Origin: Candidatus Obscuribacterales bacterium
Lineage (GTDB): Bacteria > Cyanobacteriota > Vampirovibrionia > Obscuribacterales > Obscuribacteraceae
Direction of reading: 5' to 3'
Length of the DNA stretch: 64,000 nucleotides
Assembly (NCBI GenBank): GCA_019744775.1
Contig: JAIETZ010000001.1
Span: 558,001-622,000 of the forward strand
The notes beneath the pieces were generated by a model, which was not told where the DNA came from, searched no databases, and saw only the letters and a list, made by a program, of their open reading frames with translations. This document shows, in pieces, positions 42,979 through 52,002 of the stretch (positions are counted from its first letter, which is position 1; every line of letters starts with the position of its first letter). The position numbers and the translations under genes are program-made.

Positions 42979-43007
42979 AAAAGGGCAGGTGTAGCACCTG
43001 CCCTTTT
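42979..43007. terminator. Bidirectional intrinsic terminator
   Basis: AAAAGGGCAGGTG (42979-42991) and CACCTGCCCTTTT (42995-43007) form a 13-bp stem with a 3-base loop, giving U-runs on both strands. It separates the plus-strand epimerase from the minus-strand rpsI and ends the whole ribosomal cluster. Confidence 0.9.
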
Positions 43008-43021
43008 CGTATTGCTTTTCT

Positions 43022-43420
43022 TTAGCGCTTGGAGAACTGGAAGCGCTTACGGGCTTTCTTGCGTCCGTACTTTTTACGTTCTTTGACGCGTGAATCACGA
43101 GTCAATAAGCCTTGTGTGCGCAGAATTGGACGGTTCTGCGGAGCAGCTTCGCCGAGGGCTCTTGAGATACCGTGGCAAATAGCACCTGCTTGGCTAACGA
43201 TACCGCCACCACAGGTGGTTGCGATTACGTCAAAGCGTCCTTGTGCTTCAGCTACAGCAAAAGGGGTGTGGATTACTTTGGCAAGACCAGGACGTCCACC
43301 AACGAAGTCTTCCATTGGACGACCGTTGATTGTCACTACTCCGGTTCCTGGTACCAGGCGTACACGTGCGGTGGCAGTCTTACGACGACCTGTTCCGTTG
43401 TACTGAATCACGCTTGTCAT
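43022..43420 (-). CDS. rpsI: Ribosomal protein uS9
   Basis: 132 residues, full length. N-terminal YNGTGRRKTATARVRL and the conserved C-terminal tail KARKRFQFSKR, whose last Lys-Arg reaches the ribosomal P site. It follows rplM by 35 bases, the universal L13-S9 pair, here appended to the alpha operon, and is the last gene before the terminator. Confidence 0.97.
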   Translation of the reverse strand: MTSVIQYNGTGRRKTATARVRLVPGTGVVTINGRPMEDFVGGRPGLAKVIHTPFAVAEAQGRFDVIATTCGGGIVSQAGAICHGISRALGEAAPQNRPILRTQGLLTRDSRVKERKKYGRKKARKRFQFSKR

Positions 43421-43455
43421 TTAAATCTCGTCCTCTGTTTCTTTGAATGAATTAC

Positions 43456-43902
43456 TTACGCGCCGACTCTGGCTTTTAGATCCAATGCTGTCGGATTCTG
43501 AGCAGCATGCGGATGCTCGCTGCCTTCGTAAACCTTCAGCTTGGTGTACTGGTGATCACCGAGTCTGGTGTGCGGCAACATGCCACGAACAGCCTTCTCA
43601 ATGATTGCCACTGGGCGTCTTGCACGAAGAGATTTCAATGTCTCTTCCTTGAAGCCGCCTGGAAAACCACTGTGGTGGCGATAAACTTTTTGGGTTTCTT
43701 TTCTGCCGGTGACATTGATCTTCTCGGCATTGATCACAATGACGAAATCGCCACAATCAGCATGTGGAGTAAATGTTGGCTTGGTCTTACCACGCAGTAA
43801 GTCAGCAACTTTAGTCGCCAGACGGCCGAGTGTTTGACCTTCAGCGTCAACTACGTACCACTGACCTTGAAGATCTCCAGCCTTGGGAAAATAACTGTTC
43901 AC
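43456..43902 (-). CDS. rplM: Ribosomal protein uL13
   Basis: 148 residues, full length. [21 protein letters not shown] and [16 protein letters not shown] are the family signatures; [20 protein letters not shown] near the C-terminus. Usual partner of rpsI. A repeat unit (copy A) fills the gap to truA. Confidence 0.97.
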   Translation of the reverse strand: MNSYFPKAGDLQGQWYVVDAEGQTLGRLATKVADLLRGKTKPTFTPHADCGDFVIVINAEKINVTGRKETQKVYRHHSGFPGGFKEETLKSLRARRPVAIIEKAVRGMLPHTRLGDHQYTKLKVYEGSEHPHAAQNPTALDLKARVGA

Positions 43903-43920
43903 GTCTCTATCTCCATTTAA

Positions 43921-44016
43921 CGCTCCGGCTTCGTTTCACTCTGCCTTCGCTAGCCTTCCGGCTACATTTGTTCGCTCGTCGGCGACCGCTTCCTCAGCGC
44001 TCTTGCCTCGCTTCTC
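43921..44016 (-). repeat. GCGAAG-rich dispersed repeat, copy A (rplM-truA junction)
   Basis: About 96 bases rich in GCGAAG/CTTCGC, sharing with copies B-E a start CGCTCCGG and a core CTTCGCTAGCCTTCCGGCT (plus strand). It supplies the last roughly 25 codons of truA (EKRGKSAEEAVADERTNVAG) and the truA stop. Confidence 0.75.
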
Positions 44017-44949
44017 TTTCAACGAAAAGAGGGTAAAGGCTTCTGGGTAGGTGACCGTTTTCAGACACAATCCCCAAGGGGGTGCTGTCGGTCCAGCGAG
44101 GCTGCGATCTTTGCCCTTTAGAGCAATTTCGAGGCTCTCCGGCGACTTCTTCCCGAAACCAATCTCTATGAGGGTCCCGACAATGATTCGCACCATATTG
44201 TACACGAAGTGGTTGGCTTCTATCCAGAATTCAAGCTGTCCTTCACCTAAATTCAACAATTCTGCAAAGTGCACCTGGCACTGGCTTGTAACCGTGTCGG
44301 CATTAGTCGATTTGAAAGCAGCGAAGTCATGATCGCCAATAAGGGCGGGAATCGCCTGCATCATTTTTTCAACATTGAGCGGGTGCGAGAGCCAATAGTG
44401 AGTATCTCTTAAACTAGCAGAGCGCTGAGGTCGGTTTAAAACCCTATAAACATAGCGCCTGGCAGTGGCACTGAAGCGAGCGTGAAAATTCGGATCGACA
44501 AATTGAGCCGAAACTACAGCCATGTCCTTCGGCAAAATGCCATTTAGTCCCCAAGCTAATTCCCAGAGGTTAGGCTCTCCCTTGGGATCTTCTTTCGGAA
44601 TGTCGAAGTGAACTACTTGCCCATCGGCATGTACACCGGCGTCTGTACGCCCAGCAAAAACGACTCCTATTTGGCGTCTCAGATACGTTGAGAGCGCCGA
44701 TTCGAGTTCGCCTTGTACCGTACGCACCCCAACCTGATATTGCGAACCGGAAAACTTGCCACCACAATACTCGACAAGCAACGCGATCCTTTTATGTAAC
44801 GCTCCGCCCGACGACACATTTAGTGTCGTCTCCTTGCCTTCGGCTACACCTTCGCTAGCTTCGCTTTTCCGACGCTCCGCTGCGACCGGCTCCTCGCCGC
44901 TCTTGCTGCGCTGTTGTTCGTTACTGAAGTCACTAAATTGAAAGGACAA
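43936..44949 (-). CDS. truA: tRNA pseudouridine synthase TruA with repeat-derived tails
   Basis: Makes pseudouridine 38-40 in tRNA anticodon arms. The core is canonical: KRIALLVEYCGGKFSGSQ, catalytic Asp103 in AGRTDAGVHADGQ, and GLCLKTVTYPEA at the usual end. The open frame adds about 52 residues in front and 28 behind, encoded by repeats B and A; the two tails resemble each other (RSKSGEEPVAAERRKSEA and RGKSAEEAVADER). The frame starts at TTG 44949, one base after rplQ, with no Shine-Dalgarno. A better start may be TTG 44781, which has AAAAGGA 5 bases upstream and begins at the core (MLVEYCGG). The true start is therefore unsettled. Confidence 0.88.
   Translation of the reverse strand: MSFQFSDFSNEQQRSKSGEEPVAAERRKSEASEGVAEGKETTLNVSSGGALHKRIALLVEYCGGKFSGSQYQVGVRTVQGELESALSTYLRRQIGVVFAGRTDAGVHADGQVVHFDIPKEDPKGEPNLWELAWGLNGILPKDMAVVSAQFVDPNFHARFSATARRYVYRVLNRPQRSASLRDTHYWLSHPLNVEKMMQAIPALIGDHDFAAFKSTNADTVTSQCQVHFAELLNLGEGQLEFWIEANHFVYNMVRIIVGTLIEIGFGKKSPESLEIALKGKDRSLAGPTAPPWGLCLKTVTYPEAFTLFSLKEKRGKSAEEAVADERTNVAGRLAKAE
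44800..44920 (-). repeat. GCGAAG-rich dispersed repeat, copy B (truA 5' end)
   Basis: Same family as copy A, with an additional hairpin inserted: ACGACAC (44811-44817) and GTGTCGT (44823-44829) around a 5-base loop. The core GGCTACACCTTCGCTAGCTT is shared with copy C. It lies in the open frame at the 5' end of truA. Confidence 0.7.
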
Positions 44950-44950
44950 T

Positions 44951-45376
44951 CTAAACTAACTGAATTATGGCCATTGGGGCGTTGTCGCCGCGACGGTAGC
45001 CGTCTTTGATAATACGTGTGTAGCCACCCTTGCGATCTTTGTAGCGAGGAGCCGTCTCTTCAAATACTTTCTTCACGACAGCTTTGTCCAAAAGAACAGA
45101 AGCTACCTGACGACGGATATGGAGAGCTGAAGCAACTGTCTTTGCTGCTTCTTTATCGCGCTCACGAGCCTTCTTCACGACAGACGGATAGTCAGCGACT
45201 TGTCCGCGCTTAGCCAAGGTGATCATGCGCTCGGCTTCGCCGCGTACGGCTTTAGCTTTGGACAATGTCGTCTTGATCTCATCATGACGGAGAAGCTCGG
45301 TGGCCAATGTGCGCAAAAGAGCTTTGCGTTGATCGGCTGGGCGGCTTAGGCGATTACCTGGTTTTGCGTGACGCAT
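44951..45376 (-). CDS. rplQ: Ribosomal protein bL17
   Basis: 141 residues. MRHAKPGNRLSRPADQRKALLR is the family N-terminus; C-terminal GGYTRIIKDGYRRGDNAPMAI is also diagnostic. It follows rpoA by 27 bases, as in most bacteria. Confidence 0.97.
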   Translation of the reverse strand: MRHAKPGNRLSRPADQRKALLRTLATELLRHDEIKTTLSKAKAVRGEAERMITLAKRGQVADYPSVVKKARERDKEAAKTVASALHIRRQVASVLLDKAVVKKVFEETAPRYKDRKGGYTRIIKDGYRRGDNAPMAIIQLV

Positions 45377-45403
45377 GATTCTAGGTCCTTTAGTTCAACT
45401 CAG

Positions 45404-46354
45404 TTACTTTAGTTCTTTTGGTGTATCAGCAAGGGTCAAGCCAAATGAGCGAAGACGTTCGATGACTTCGTCGGCTGACTTCTTACCGAAGTTTTTGATG
45501 TTCATCAAATCATCATAGGAAAGCTTCAAGAGCTCGCCCAAGGAGTTGATGTTGGCACGCTTCAAGCAGTTGTAGGCTCTTACGGACAATTCGAGCTCTT
45601 CAATGGAGATTGAAGAATGCTTACTGTCTGTTGGAGCTGGAGCTTGAGCAACCGGCACAACTGGCTTGCCGGAAAGTTCGGCGATTGGCACCAGGTGTTC
45701 GATTACTTGGCGGGCAGCTTGAGAAATAGCTTCTGTGGCATCCAATGAACCATTGGTCCAGATGTCCATTGTCAGCTTATCGAAATCTGTTGATTCACCA
45801 ACGCGTGTACCTTCAACGTTGTAGCTTACGCGACGGACAGGCATGAATACGCCGTCGATCGGCAGCACATCAATTGCTTGCTTGAAGTGGCTGTGCGAGT
45901 CAGCGGCAACATAGCCACGACCGCGCTCAACGGTAATTTCAGCACGCACTCTACCTTCTTCAGACAATGTGCAGAGCTGCCAATCCGGATTGATGATAGC
46001 TACATCCGGTGGGCATACGATGTCGTGACCGGTAATTGGGCCCGGACGGCTAACATCAATGCGCAGATACTGTGGTTCGTTGCTGAAAGACTTAACGACA
46101 AGACCCTTCAGGTTGAGCATCACATCAACTACGTCTTCAACAACACCCGGGATGGTGGTGAATTCGTGAGTGACACCTTCAACGCGTACTGCTGTGACAG
46201 CAGCGCCATCGAGAGAGGAGAGAAGCACGCGACGCAGACTGTTACCGAGAGTGGTACCATAACCACGCTCTAGAGGCTCTATTACGAACTTGCCGTAGAT
46301 AGAACCATCGGCACCGGTCTTATTTTCCAAGCACTTGATCTTCAGAGGTTCCAT
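45404..46354 (-). CDS. rpoA: RNA polymerase alpha subunit
   Basis: 316 residues from ATG 46354, chosen because GGAG lies 6 bases upstream and the product begins MEPLKIKCLE; an in-frame start at 46414 adds 20 unlikely residues. The N-terminal dimerisation domain has FVIEPLERGYGTTLGNSLRR; the C-terminal domain has ELSVRAYNCLKRANINSLGEL and contacts DNA UP elements and activators. Confidence 0.97.
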   Translation of the reverse strand: MEPLKIKCLENKTGADGSIYGKFVIEPLERGYGTTLGNSLRRVLLSSLDGAAVTAVRVEGVTHEFTTIPGVVEDVVDVMLNLKGLVVKSFSNEPQYLRIDVSRPGPITGHDIVCPPDVAIINPDWQLCTLSEEGRVRAEITVERGRGYVAADSHSHFKQAIDVLPIDGVFMPVRRVSYNVEGTRVGESTDFDKLTMDIWTNGSLDATEAISQAARQVIEHLVPIAELSGKPVVPVAQAPAPTDSKHSSISIEELELSVRAYNCLKRANINSLGELLKLSYDDLMNIKNFGKKSADEVIERLRSFGLTLADTPKELK

Positions 46355-46465
46355 AGTTGCTCCGTCGTAAGCATTTGAGGTTGGTGGGATATGTCTGCCA
46401 ATCATTTGATTCATTGTTTTATGCCATTCTGTTGATGGGATTACCAGTAGTGACTATCAGGTCGA

Positions 46466-47089
46466 TTATCTCGAGTAGTGTTCTACGATTAGAGCTTCTT
46501 TGATAGTCGGATCAAGATCTTCTCTTGCCGGAAGGTTAGCTAGTGATGCGGTAAGACCTTCCTTGTCTACGTTCATCCAACCTGGATGTGTAGCAACGGG
46601 GCTAGCTTCCTGCAGTCCTTTAATGAGCTTCTTGCTGTCTTCAGCAACTGATACCACTTGTCCTGGCTTCAATTGATACGAAGGAATAGCAACTTTCTTG
46701 CCGTCAACCAAGAAGTGTCCGTGAAGGATAAGCTGTCTTGCTTGTGCCCTTGAAGGAACCATTCCGGAGCGGTGCACGAGGTTATCGAGACGCGACTCAA
46801 GGATTTGCAGAAGTTTGAGACCTGTTGGAACTTTCTTCTGACGGTTAGCTGTATCGAAGTAGCCGGCGAATTGCTTCTCAGCAACTGTGTAGAAGCGACG
46901 TACTTTTTGTTTTTCGCGCAACTGAATGGCGAATTCCGACTGCTTCTTGCGCTCTTGACCGTGTTGTCCTGATGGATAACGACGTCTTTCGATGGCGCAT
47001 TTGGTTGTGTAGCAGCGTGTACCCTTCAAAAAGAGCTTGACGCCTTCATTACGGCAAAGTTTGCAAACTGAATCTGTATATCTGGACAA
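46466..47089 (-). CDS. rpsD: Ribosomal protein uS4, zinc-binding form
   Basis: 207 residues. Four cysteines (C9, C12, C26, C31) form the N-terminal zinc site as in Thermus S4, then RRYPSGQHGQ and the S4 RNA-binding domain (SRLDNLVHRSGMVPSRAQAR). Primary 16S binder and often the autoregulator of its operon. Confidence 0.97.
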   Translation of the reverse strand: MSRYTDSVCKLCRNEGVKLFLKGTRCYTTKCAIERRRYPSGQHGQERKKQSEFAIQLREKQKVRRFYTVAEKQFAGYFDTANRQKKVPTGLKLLQILESRLDNLVHRSGMVPSRAQARQLILHGHFLVDGKKVAIPSYQLKPGQVVSVAEDSKKLIKGLQEASPVATHPGWMNVDKEGLTASLANLPAREDLDPTIKEALIVEHYSR

Positions 47090-47103
47090 GGAAGTATCTC
47101 CTA

Positions 47104-47496
47104 TTACACGCGACGACGCTTAGGTGGGCGACATCCGTTATGTGGGATTGGGGTAACATCTTTGATGAGGGTTATATCCAAGCCAGCAGCCTGCAATGCA
47201 CGGATAGCGGTTTCACGACCAGCACCTGGTCCTTTTACGTACACTTCGACTTGGCGCATGCCCTGGTCCATCGAGCGACGAGCAACTGCTTCAGCAGCTT
47301 GCTGGGCAGCAAATGGCGTGCCCTTCTTAGCGCCCTTGAAACCAACTGTACCGGCAGACGACCAAGCAATAACTTGACCTTGTGGATCGGTTGAGGAAAC
47401 GATCGTGTTGTTGAAAGTCGATTGAATATGCACTACGCCTTGCAATACGTAGCGACGTTCCTTTTTTTTGCCTCGGGATTTAGCTGTCTTAGCCAT
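47104..47496 (-). CDS. rpsK: Ribosomal protein uS11
   Basis: 130 residues. [40 protein letters not shown] and the terminal [12 protein letters not shown] are diagnostic. It lies 11 bases after rpsM. Confidence 0.97.
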   Translation of the reverse strand: MAKTAKSRGKKKERRYVLQGVVHIQSTFNNTIVSSTDPQGQVIAWSSAGTVGFKGAKKGTPFAAQQAAEAVARRSMDQGMRQVEVYVKGPGAGRETAIRALQAAGLDITLIKDVTPIPHNGCRPPKRRRV

Positions 47497-47507
47497 GACT
47501 TATTTCC

Positions 47508-47894
47508 TTAACCTTTAGATGGTGCTGCTTTCTTGCCGGCTACGGTGCCGCGCTTGCGACCACGACGTGTTCTGGCATTTGTCTTTGTACGCTGACCGCG
47601 CGTCGGCAAACCTCTGCGATGACGTTGACCGCGATAGCAATTGATTTCAATCAAACGCTTCACATTCAAACCTTCAACACGACGCAGGTCGCCTTCGACT
47701 TGATAGTTTTTGTCCAGCTCTTCGCGGATGCGGTTGACTTCATCTTCAGTCAAGTCCTGCACACGTCTGGTGTCTGGGATTGATAGTTTTTCGCAAATCG
47801 CCACTGCAGCTGTTTTGCCTATTCCATAAAGGTAGGTCAAAGCAATTACCGTTCTTTTGTTACGTGGCAGATCAACGCCCGCAATTCGAGCCAT
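47508..47894 (-). CDS. rpsM: Ribosomal protein uS13
   Basis: 128 residues. [20 protein letters not shown], the H2TH region, and [20 protein letters not shown], contacting the subunit interface. It follows rpmJ by 12 bases. Confidence 0.97.
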   Translation of the reverse strand: MARIAGVDLPRNKRTVIALTYLYGIGKTAAVAICEKLSIPDTRRVQDLTEDEVNRIREELDKNYQVEGDLRRVEGLNVKRLIEINCYRGQRHRRGLPTRGQRTKTNARTRRGRKRGTVAGKKAAPSKG

Positions 47895-47906
47895 TCTGAG
47901 ATTCTC

Positions 47907-48020
47907 CTAACCTTGTCTTTGCTTATGCTTGGGATTTTCGCAAATAATAGCTACACGTCCCTTGCGGCGTATAACCTTGCACTTTTCACAAATTTTCTTA
48001 ACTGATGCTCTAACTTTCAT
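47907..48020 (-). CDS. rpmJ: Ribosomal protein bL36, zinc-binding form
   Basis: 37 residues, beginning [20 protein letters not shown] and ending PKHKQRQG. Cys11, Cys14, Cys27 and His32 are the zinc ligands. It occupies its usual place between infA and rpsM. Confidence 0.95.
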   Translation of the reverse strand: MKVRASVKKICEKCKVIRRKGRVAIICENPKHKQRQG

Positions 48021-48079
48021 TGTTCGCGCTCTTTGTTTCTTCTGTTCAGTTTCTGTTGGGCGCCCCGAAAGGCACTTAG

Positions 48080-48101
48080 ACAGGTGGGTTTACTCACCTG
48101 T
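48080..48101. other. Hairpin in the infA-rpmJ gap
   Basis: ACAGGTG and CACCTGT form a 7-bp stem around an 8-base loop within the 147-base gap between infA and rpmJ. There is no U-run after it on the minus strand. It may be a leader structure for the alpha operon; no function can be assigned. Confidence 0.35.
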
Positions 48102-48167
48102 GTCACTGACTGCTTAAAGACATTTCGTATATCTAATAGCAGTACCGGACGAATAGCGAATTATACA

Positions 48168-48389
48168 CTATTCTTTGACTCTATAGGTGATTCGTCCACG
48201 CGTTAAATCATACGGGGTGAGCTCTACACGCACTCTATCCCCTGGAAGAATCTTAATGAAATTTTTGCGAATCTTGCCGGAAATGTGGGCCAAGACCTTA
48301 TGTCCATTGTCTAGTTCTACTCTAAACATGGCATTGGGTAAGGATTCTTTTATAATCCCTTCAAATTCGATGACACCCTGCTTAGTCAT
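48168..48389 (-). CDS. infA: Translation initiation factor IF-1
   Basis: 73 residues, an S1-like OB fold: [59 protein letters not shown]. Its start overlaps the stop of map by 4 bases (ATGA). Confidence 0.97.
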   Translation of the reverse strand: MTKQGVIEFEGIIKESLPNAMFRVELDNGHKVLAHISGKIRKNFIKILPGDRVRVELTPYDLTRGRITYRVKE

Positions 48390-49171
48390 TCAATTACCTC
48401 TGACGGTCTCTTGGTCAGGACTTCCGGAGCCCCTTCGGTTATAAGAAGTGAATGTTCAAAATGTGCCGAAGGTTTGTAATCCTTGGTTACAACTGTCCAT
48501 CCATCTTGCTTCAGGCGCACATGATCGCCGCCTTGATTAAACATTGGTTCAATCGCTATTACCATACCAGGTTTCAGCTTGAAGCGGTTGCCTGAGCGAT
48601 AGTTGAGGATAAATGGGTCTTCATGGTAGTTAAAACCTATCCCATGTCCACCATATTCCCTCACAATTCCATATCCGTTAGCTTTGGCCACATCTTCAAT
48701 GGCTCCGCCAACCTCATCAAGGGTGGCTCCGGCAATAGCCTTTGCCATTCCCCTATATAAAGAATCACGGGTATCATCGAGTAGCTTCTTGACCCTTGGG
48801 CTAACCTCGCCGACGGCAACGGTTAGCGCAGTATCCCCAATGAAGTCCTGATTCTTGCCATTAACGACTCGGCGAATGGTGGCTCCAAGATCCAAAGAAA
48901 TAACGTCGCCATCCTTCAAGATCTTCTGCTTGTTGGGAATTCCATGAACCACTTCCTCATTAATGGAAGCACAAACCGTGTTCGGAAAGCCTCTATAACC
49001 CTTGAATGTGGGCAGTGCTCCGTGCTCTCTGACCATCGCTTCGGCAAACTCGTCCAATTCCCAGGTGCTCACACCCGGCACTGCCTTTTTAGCAGTGGCT
49101 TCCAATACAAGACCGGCTATTTTGCCTGCCTTGCGGATAAGTTCCAAATCTTCAGCGTCTTTGAGAATCAT
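48386..49171 (-). CDS. map: Methionine aminopeptidase, type I
   Basis: 261 residues. Removes N-terminal methionine. Metal-binding residues lie in [19 protein letters not shown] region, [14 protein letters not shown] and IEPMF, matching the usual D, D, H, E, E set. Here the second Asp region reads [13 protein letters not shown], slightly divergent from the common DGYHGD. It overlaps adk and infA by 4 bases each. Confidence 0.93.
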   Translation of the reverse strand: MILKDAEDLELIRKAGKIAGLVLEATAKKAVPGVSTWELDEFAEAMVREHGALPTFKGYRGFPNTVCASINEEVVHGIPNKQKILKDGDVISLDLGATIRRVVNGKNQDFIGDTALTVAVGEVSPRVKKLLDDTRDSLYRGMAKAIAGATLDEVGGAIEDVAKANGYGIVREYGGHGIGFNYHEDPFILNYRSGNRFKLKPGMVIAIEPMFNQGGDHVRLKQDGWTVVTKDYKPSAHFEHSLLITEGAPEVLTKRPSEVIE

Positions 49172-49827
49172 GCCAAAACCTTGATTGTCTTCAAAATGTC
49201 AGCGAAAATCTCTTCTACTTCACCATCTCCATCGATAGTGCGCAGAGAGAGATTCTTATCGTAATAGTTGATCAATGGTGCTGTTTGCTTTTCATAGACG
49301 GAAAGTCTTTGGGCAACAACATCTTCTTTGTCATCCGATCGCTGAATCAACTCTGATGAGCACAGGTCACAGACGTTTTCTTTTTTCGGCGGCACAAACT
49401 TCACGTGATAAGTCGCACCACACTCCTTGTTGGAACAAGTGCGACGTCCAGTGATGCGCTCAAGAAGCAAGTTCGGATTTACTTGAACATTCACAACAAC
49501 AGTCAAATTCTTATTAAGTTCTTCCAGCAACTTATCCAGTGCTTCTGCCTGGACAACAGTACGCGGGAACCCATCAAGAATAAATCCACGATCGCATTCC
49601 TGCTGAGTTAGCTTGTCACGGAACATAGCGATAAGAACTTCATCTGGCACCAGCTGTCCTTTGTCCATATAAGACTTAGCAGCTAATCCAGTTGGGGTGC
49701 CGGCTTTTACAGCTTGTCTCAAAAGATCGCCTGAGGACAGGTGAATGAGATTGAGATGTTTAGCCAGACGAGCACACTGTGTACCTTTACCGGCGCCAGG
49801 GGCTCCAAGAAACAAAATTTGCATCAT
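49168..49827 (-). CDS. adk: Adenylate kinase, zinc-LID form
   Basis: 219 residues; ATP + AMP to 2 ADP. P-loop GAPGAGKGT (8-16), LSSGDLLR, DGFPRT, and a LID with zinc cysteines (CSNKEC ... CDLC). The ATG at 49827 shares a base with the secY stop (TGATG). Starts at 49824 and 49830 are possible. Confidence 0.97.
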   Translation of the reverse strand: MMQILFLGAPGAGKGTQCARLAKHLNLIHLSSGDLLRQAVKAGTPTGLAAKSYMDKGQLVPDEVLIAMFRDKLTQQECDRGFILDGFPRTVVQAEALDKLLEELNKNLTVVVNVQVNPNLLLERITGRRTCSNKECGATYHVKFVPPKKENVCDLCSSELIQRSDDKEDVVAQRLSVYEKQTAPLINYYDKNLSLRTIDGDGEVEEIFADILKTIKVLA

Positions 49828-51287
49828 CAAATTTCCTTCTTATCTGTTGGGTTACGGAATAGTCCGCGCGCTTGATAGCGAGCCGACAGTGCATGGGTCA
49901 AGATTTGTCTTTGCGTATCAATTGCCACACCGACCAAGATGATGAGCGATGTCGAGCCCAAGCCCTGCAGAGTCTGTACATACGTAACTTGCTCTACGTG
50001 AATCGGTACAATGGCAATAATGGCAATAGCTGAAGCACCGATAAAAATGAGTCGGTTCAACAGCTTCTCCAAAAACTCCGCTGTCGGTCTTCCTGGACGA
50101 ATACCCTGAATTGCTCGTCCTGAACGTCTCAAGTTTTCAGCCATGTCACGCACAGGCAAGACAATTGAGGCGTAGAAGAAAGCAAAGAAAAGGATGAGCA
50201 AGAAGTAGATAAGCGAGTGTTCCCAGTGGGCGTACGAGAACATGAATGTTGTCTCTTGCCCGATAAACTCCCAAACATTTAGTGCGATGGGATGTTTGGA
50301 AAGCGTATCGAAGTAGGTTCCCACAAAGGGTGCCGACTTCAACATATCAACAATTGCCTGTCCAGGATTGGCATTTCTTTGACCAAAGAAAGACATGACT
50401 GTTGTAGGGAACATCAAAAGCGACGAAGCGAAAATGATTGCCATAACGCCTGATGGGTTAACAGGCAAATACAAGTAATCGTCAGGAGCAGCAAATACTT
50501 GCCGTCCCACGTTTCGCCTCGCCCCTAAAACCATTATTTTCCTAACGCCTTGTTGCAGACATACGATGAGTGCAATTAAGAGCAAGAAAGTCAAAACAAG
50601 AATTACCACACCCCAAACCGGCGATTGTCCTGTCTGCACAGCTTCATAAGTATTTTTGATCATCACGGGTAATCGCGAAGCAATACCCAAGAAGATAAGC
50701 ATGGATGCACCATTGCCAACGCCGCGTTCCGTGATTAGTTCACCCAACCACATAATGAATACAGCAGATGCTGTAAGAATTACTGTTGTATTGATCAAGA
50801 AACCAATACCCGGAGTGATAACGACACTTGGGTTGTGAATATTAGTCAACAACTTTGCCAGCATGAATGACTGAAAGCCGGCAAGAATAACCGTTGCATA
50901 GCGAGTAAATTGCTGTAGTTGTTTTCTGCCCTGCTCACCGGAATGCTTCTGCATCTCTTCAAGCTTTGGGATTACTACAGACATCAACTGCATAATAATT
51001 GAAGCAGTAATGTAAGGTCCAATACCCATGGAGAATATGGACAACTTATTCAAAGCGCCGCCTGTGAAAAGATCAATCATGCCGAGCAAACTTTGGGCAA
51101 GCTCCGGGTGGCGCATGAATGCTGAAGGATCAACACCTGGAATTGGAATATGTACGCCTATGCGATAGAGCGCAATGATTCCGAGAGTAAAGAAGATTCT
51201 CTCTTTCAGTCCGGCTGCCGAAAGCATCTTCATCATGTCTTCCGGAGATCCGATTTTTCCACCGCGACGAGCAACGCCTTGTGACAT
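49827..51287 (-). CDS. secY: Preprotein translocase subunit SecY
   Basis: 486 residues with ten membrane segments, the channel of the Sec translocon. GVHIPIPGVDP, the plug region FTGGALNKLSIFSMGIGPYI, and RSGRAIQGIRPGRPTAEFLE in the cytoplasmic loop are diagnostic. Length is above the typical 430-440 because of a larger loop between segments 7 and 8 (around residues 300-350). Confidence 0.97.
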   Translation of the reverse strand: MSQGVARRGGKIGSPEDMMKMLSAAGLKERIFFTLGIIALYRIGVHIPIPGVDPSAFMRHPELAQSLLGMIDLFTGGALNKLSIFSMGIGPYITASIIMQLMSVVIPKLEEMQKHSGEQGRKQLQQFTRYATVILAGFQSFMLAKLLTNIHNPSVVITPGIGFLINTTVILTASAVFIMWLGELITERGVGNGASMLIFLGIASRLPVMIKNTYEAVQTGQSPVWGVVILVLTFLLLIALIVCLQQGVRKIMVLGARRNVGRQVFAAPDDYLYLPVNPSGVMAIIFASSLLMFPTTVMSFFGQRNANPGQAIVDMLKSAPFVGTYFDTLSKHPIALNVWEFIGQETTFMFSYAHWEHSLIYFLLILFFAFFYASIVLPVRDMAENLRRSGRAIQGIRPGRPTAEFLEKLLNRLIFIGASAIAIIAIVPIHVEQVTYVQTLQGLGSTSLIILVGVAIDTQRQILTHALSARYQARGLFRNPTDKKEI

Positions 51288-51304
51288 ATTTGCCTCTTAA
51301 AAAG

Positions 51305-51346
51305 TGAACCCCGTACCACTTCCGAAAACGAAATGGGTGGGGTTCA
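51305..51346. other. Hairpin between rplO and secY
   Basis: TGAACCCC (51305-51312) pairs with GGGGTTCA (51339-51346), with partial pairing continuing inside. It lies in the 81-base gap before secY in transcription direction. It may reduce read-through or control secY translation. Confidence 0.4.
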
Positions 51347-51368
51347 GTGTAGTTCCTATAATCACCGA

Positions 51369-51836
51369 TTAGCTCTTTCTGGAAGGCATGGGTCCGATGA
51401 TTTCAACCGAGCCGCCGGCTGCTTCAATTTTTGCTTTGGCTCCGGCTGAGATGTGGTGAGCCTTAACAACAAGCTTTACCTTCAATTCGCCGTTGCCGAG
51501 AATGCGCAGGCTGTCGGTTGGCTTTCTGAGCAGACCTTTGTCGAACAAGCTATCAGGAGTAACTTCAAAGTTGCCGTTCAAGACATTCAATGCGCCGACA
51601 TTTACTTCTACCCAGTCACGACCAGGAATCTGATCAAAGTTGTGGATTTTCGGCAGTCTACGGAACATTGGTGTTTGACCACCTTCAAATCCGAAGCGCT
51701 TACCTTCACCGGATCTTTGACCTTGTCCGTTATGTCCGCGGGTGGATGTCTTACCGTGACCGGAAGAACGACCACGACCTACACGCTTGGTCTTGCGACG
51801 AGCACCTTCGTTTGGTCTGATATCTGTAAGTTGCAT
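51369..51836 (-). CDS. rplO: Ribosomal protein uL15
   Basis: 155 residues. RVGRGRSSGHGKTSTRGHNG and FEGGQTPMFRRLPK are diagnostic. AAAGGAGAT lies upstream of the ATG. A 6-bp hairpin (GCGGTT/AACCGC, 51866-51882) sits 30 bases before the start. Confidence 0.97.
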   Translation of the reverse strand: MQLTDIRPNEGARRKTKRVGRGRSSGHGKTSTRGHNGQGQRSGEGKRFGFEGGQTPMFRRLPKIHNFDQIPGRDWVEVNVGALNVLNGNFEVTPDSLFDKGLLRKPTDSLRILGNGELKVKLVVKAHHISAGAKAKIEAAGGSVEIIGPMPSRKS

Positions 51837-51906
51837 GTTTATCTATCTCCTTTGCCTTGCGCCATGCGGTTCAATAAACCGCCTAACTCGGCAGATTCTA
51901 GTTTTA

Positions 51907-51996
51907 TGCTCCGGTTTCGCTTCGCTACACCTTCGCTAGCTTCGCCGCTCCACGCATCGCTGCGGATTGCTCTGTCGCAATCCTTTGCTCTGCTGA
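51907..51996 (-). repeat. GCGAAG-rich dispersed repeat, copy C (rpmD-rplO junction)
   Basis: Begins TGCTCCGGTTTCGCTTCGCT on the plus strand and contains GCTACACCTTCGCTAGCTTC. It fills the gap between the rpmD stop region and rplO and is a little shorter at its far end than copies D and E. Confidence 0.75.
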
Positions 51997-52002
51997 AGCA
52001 AG

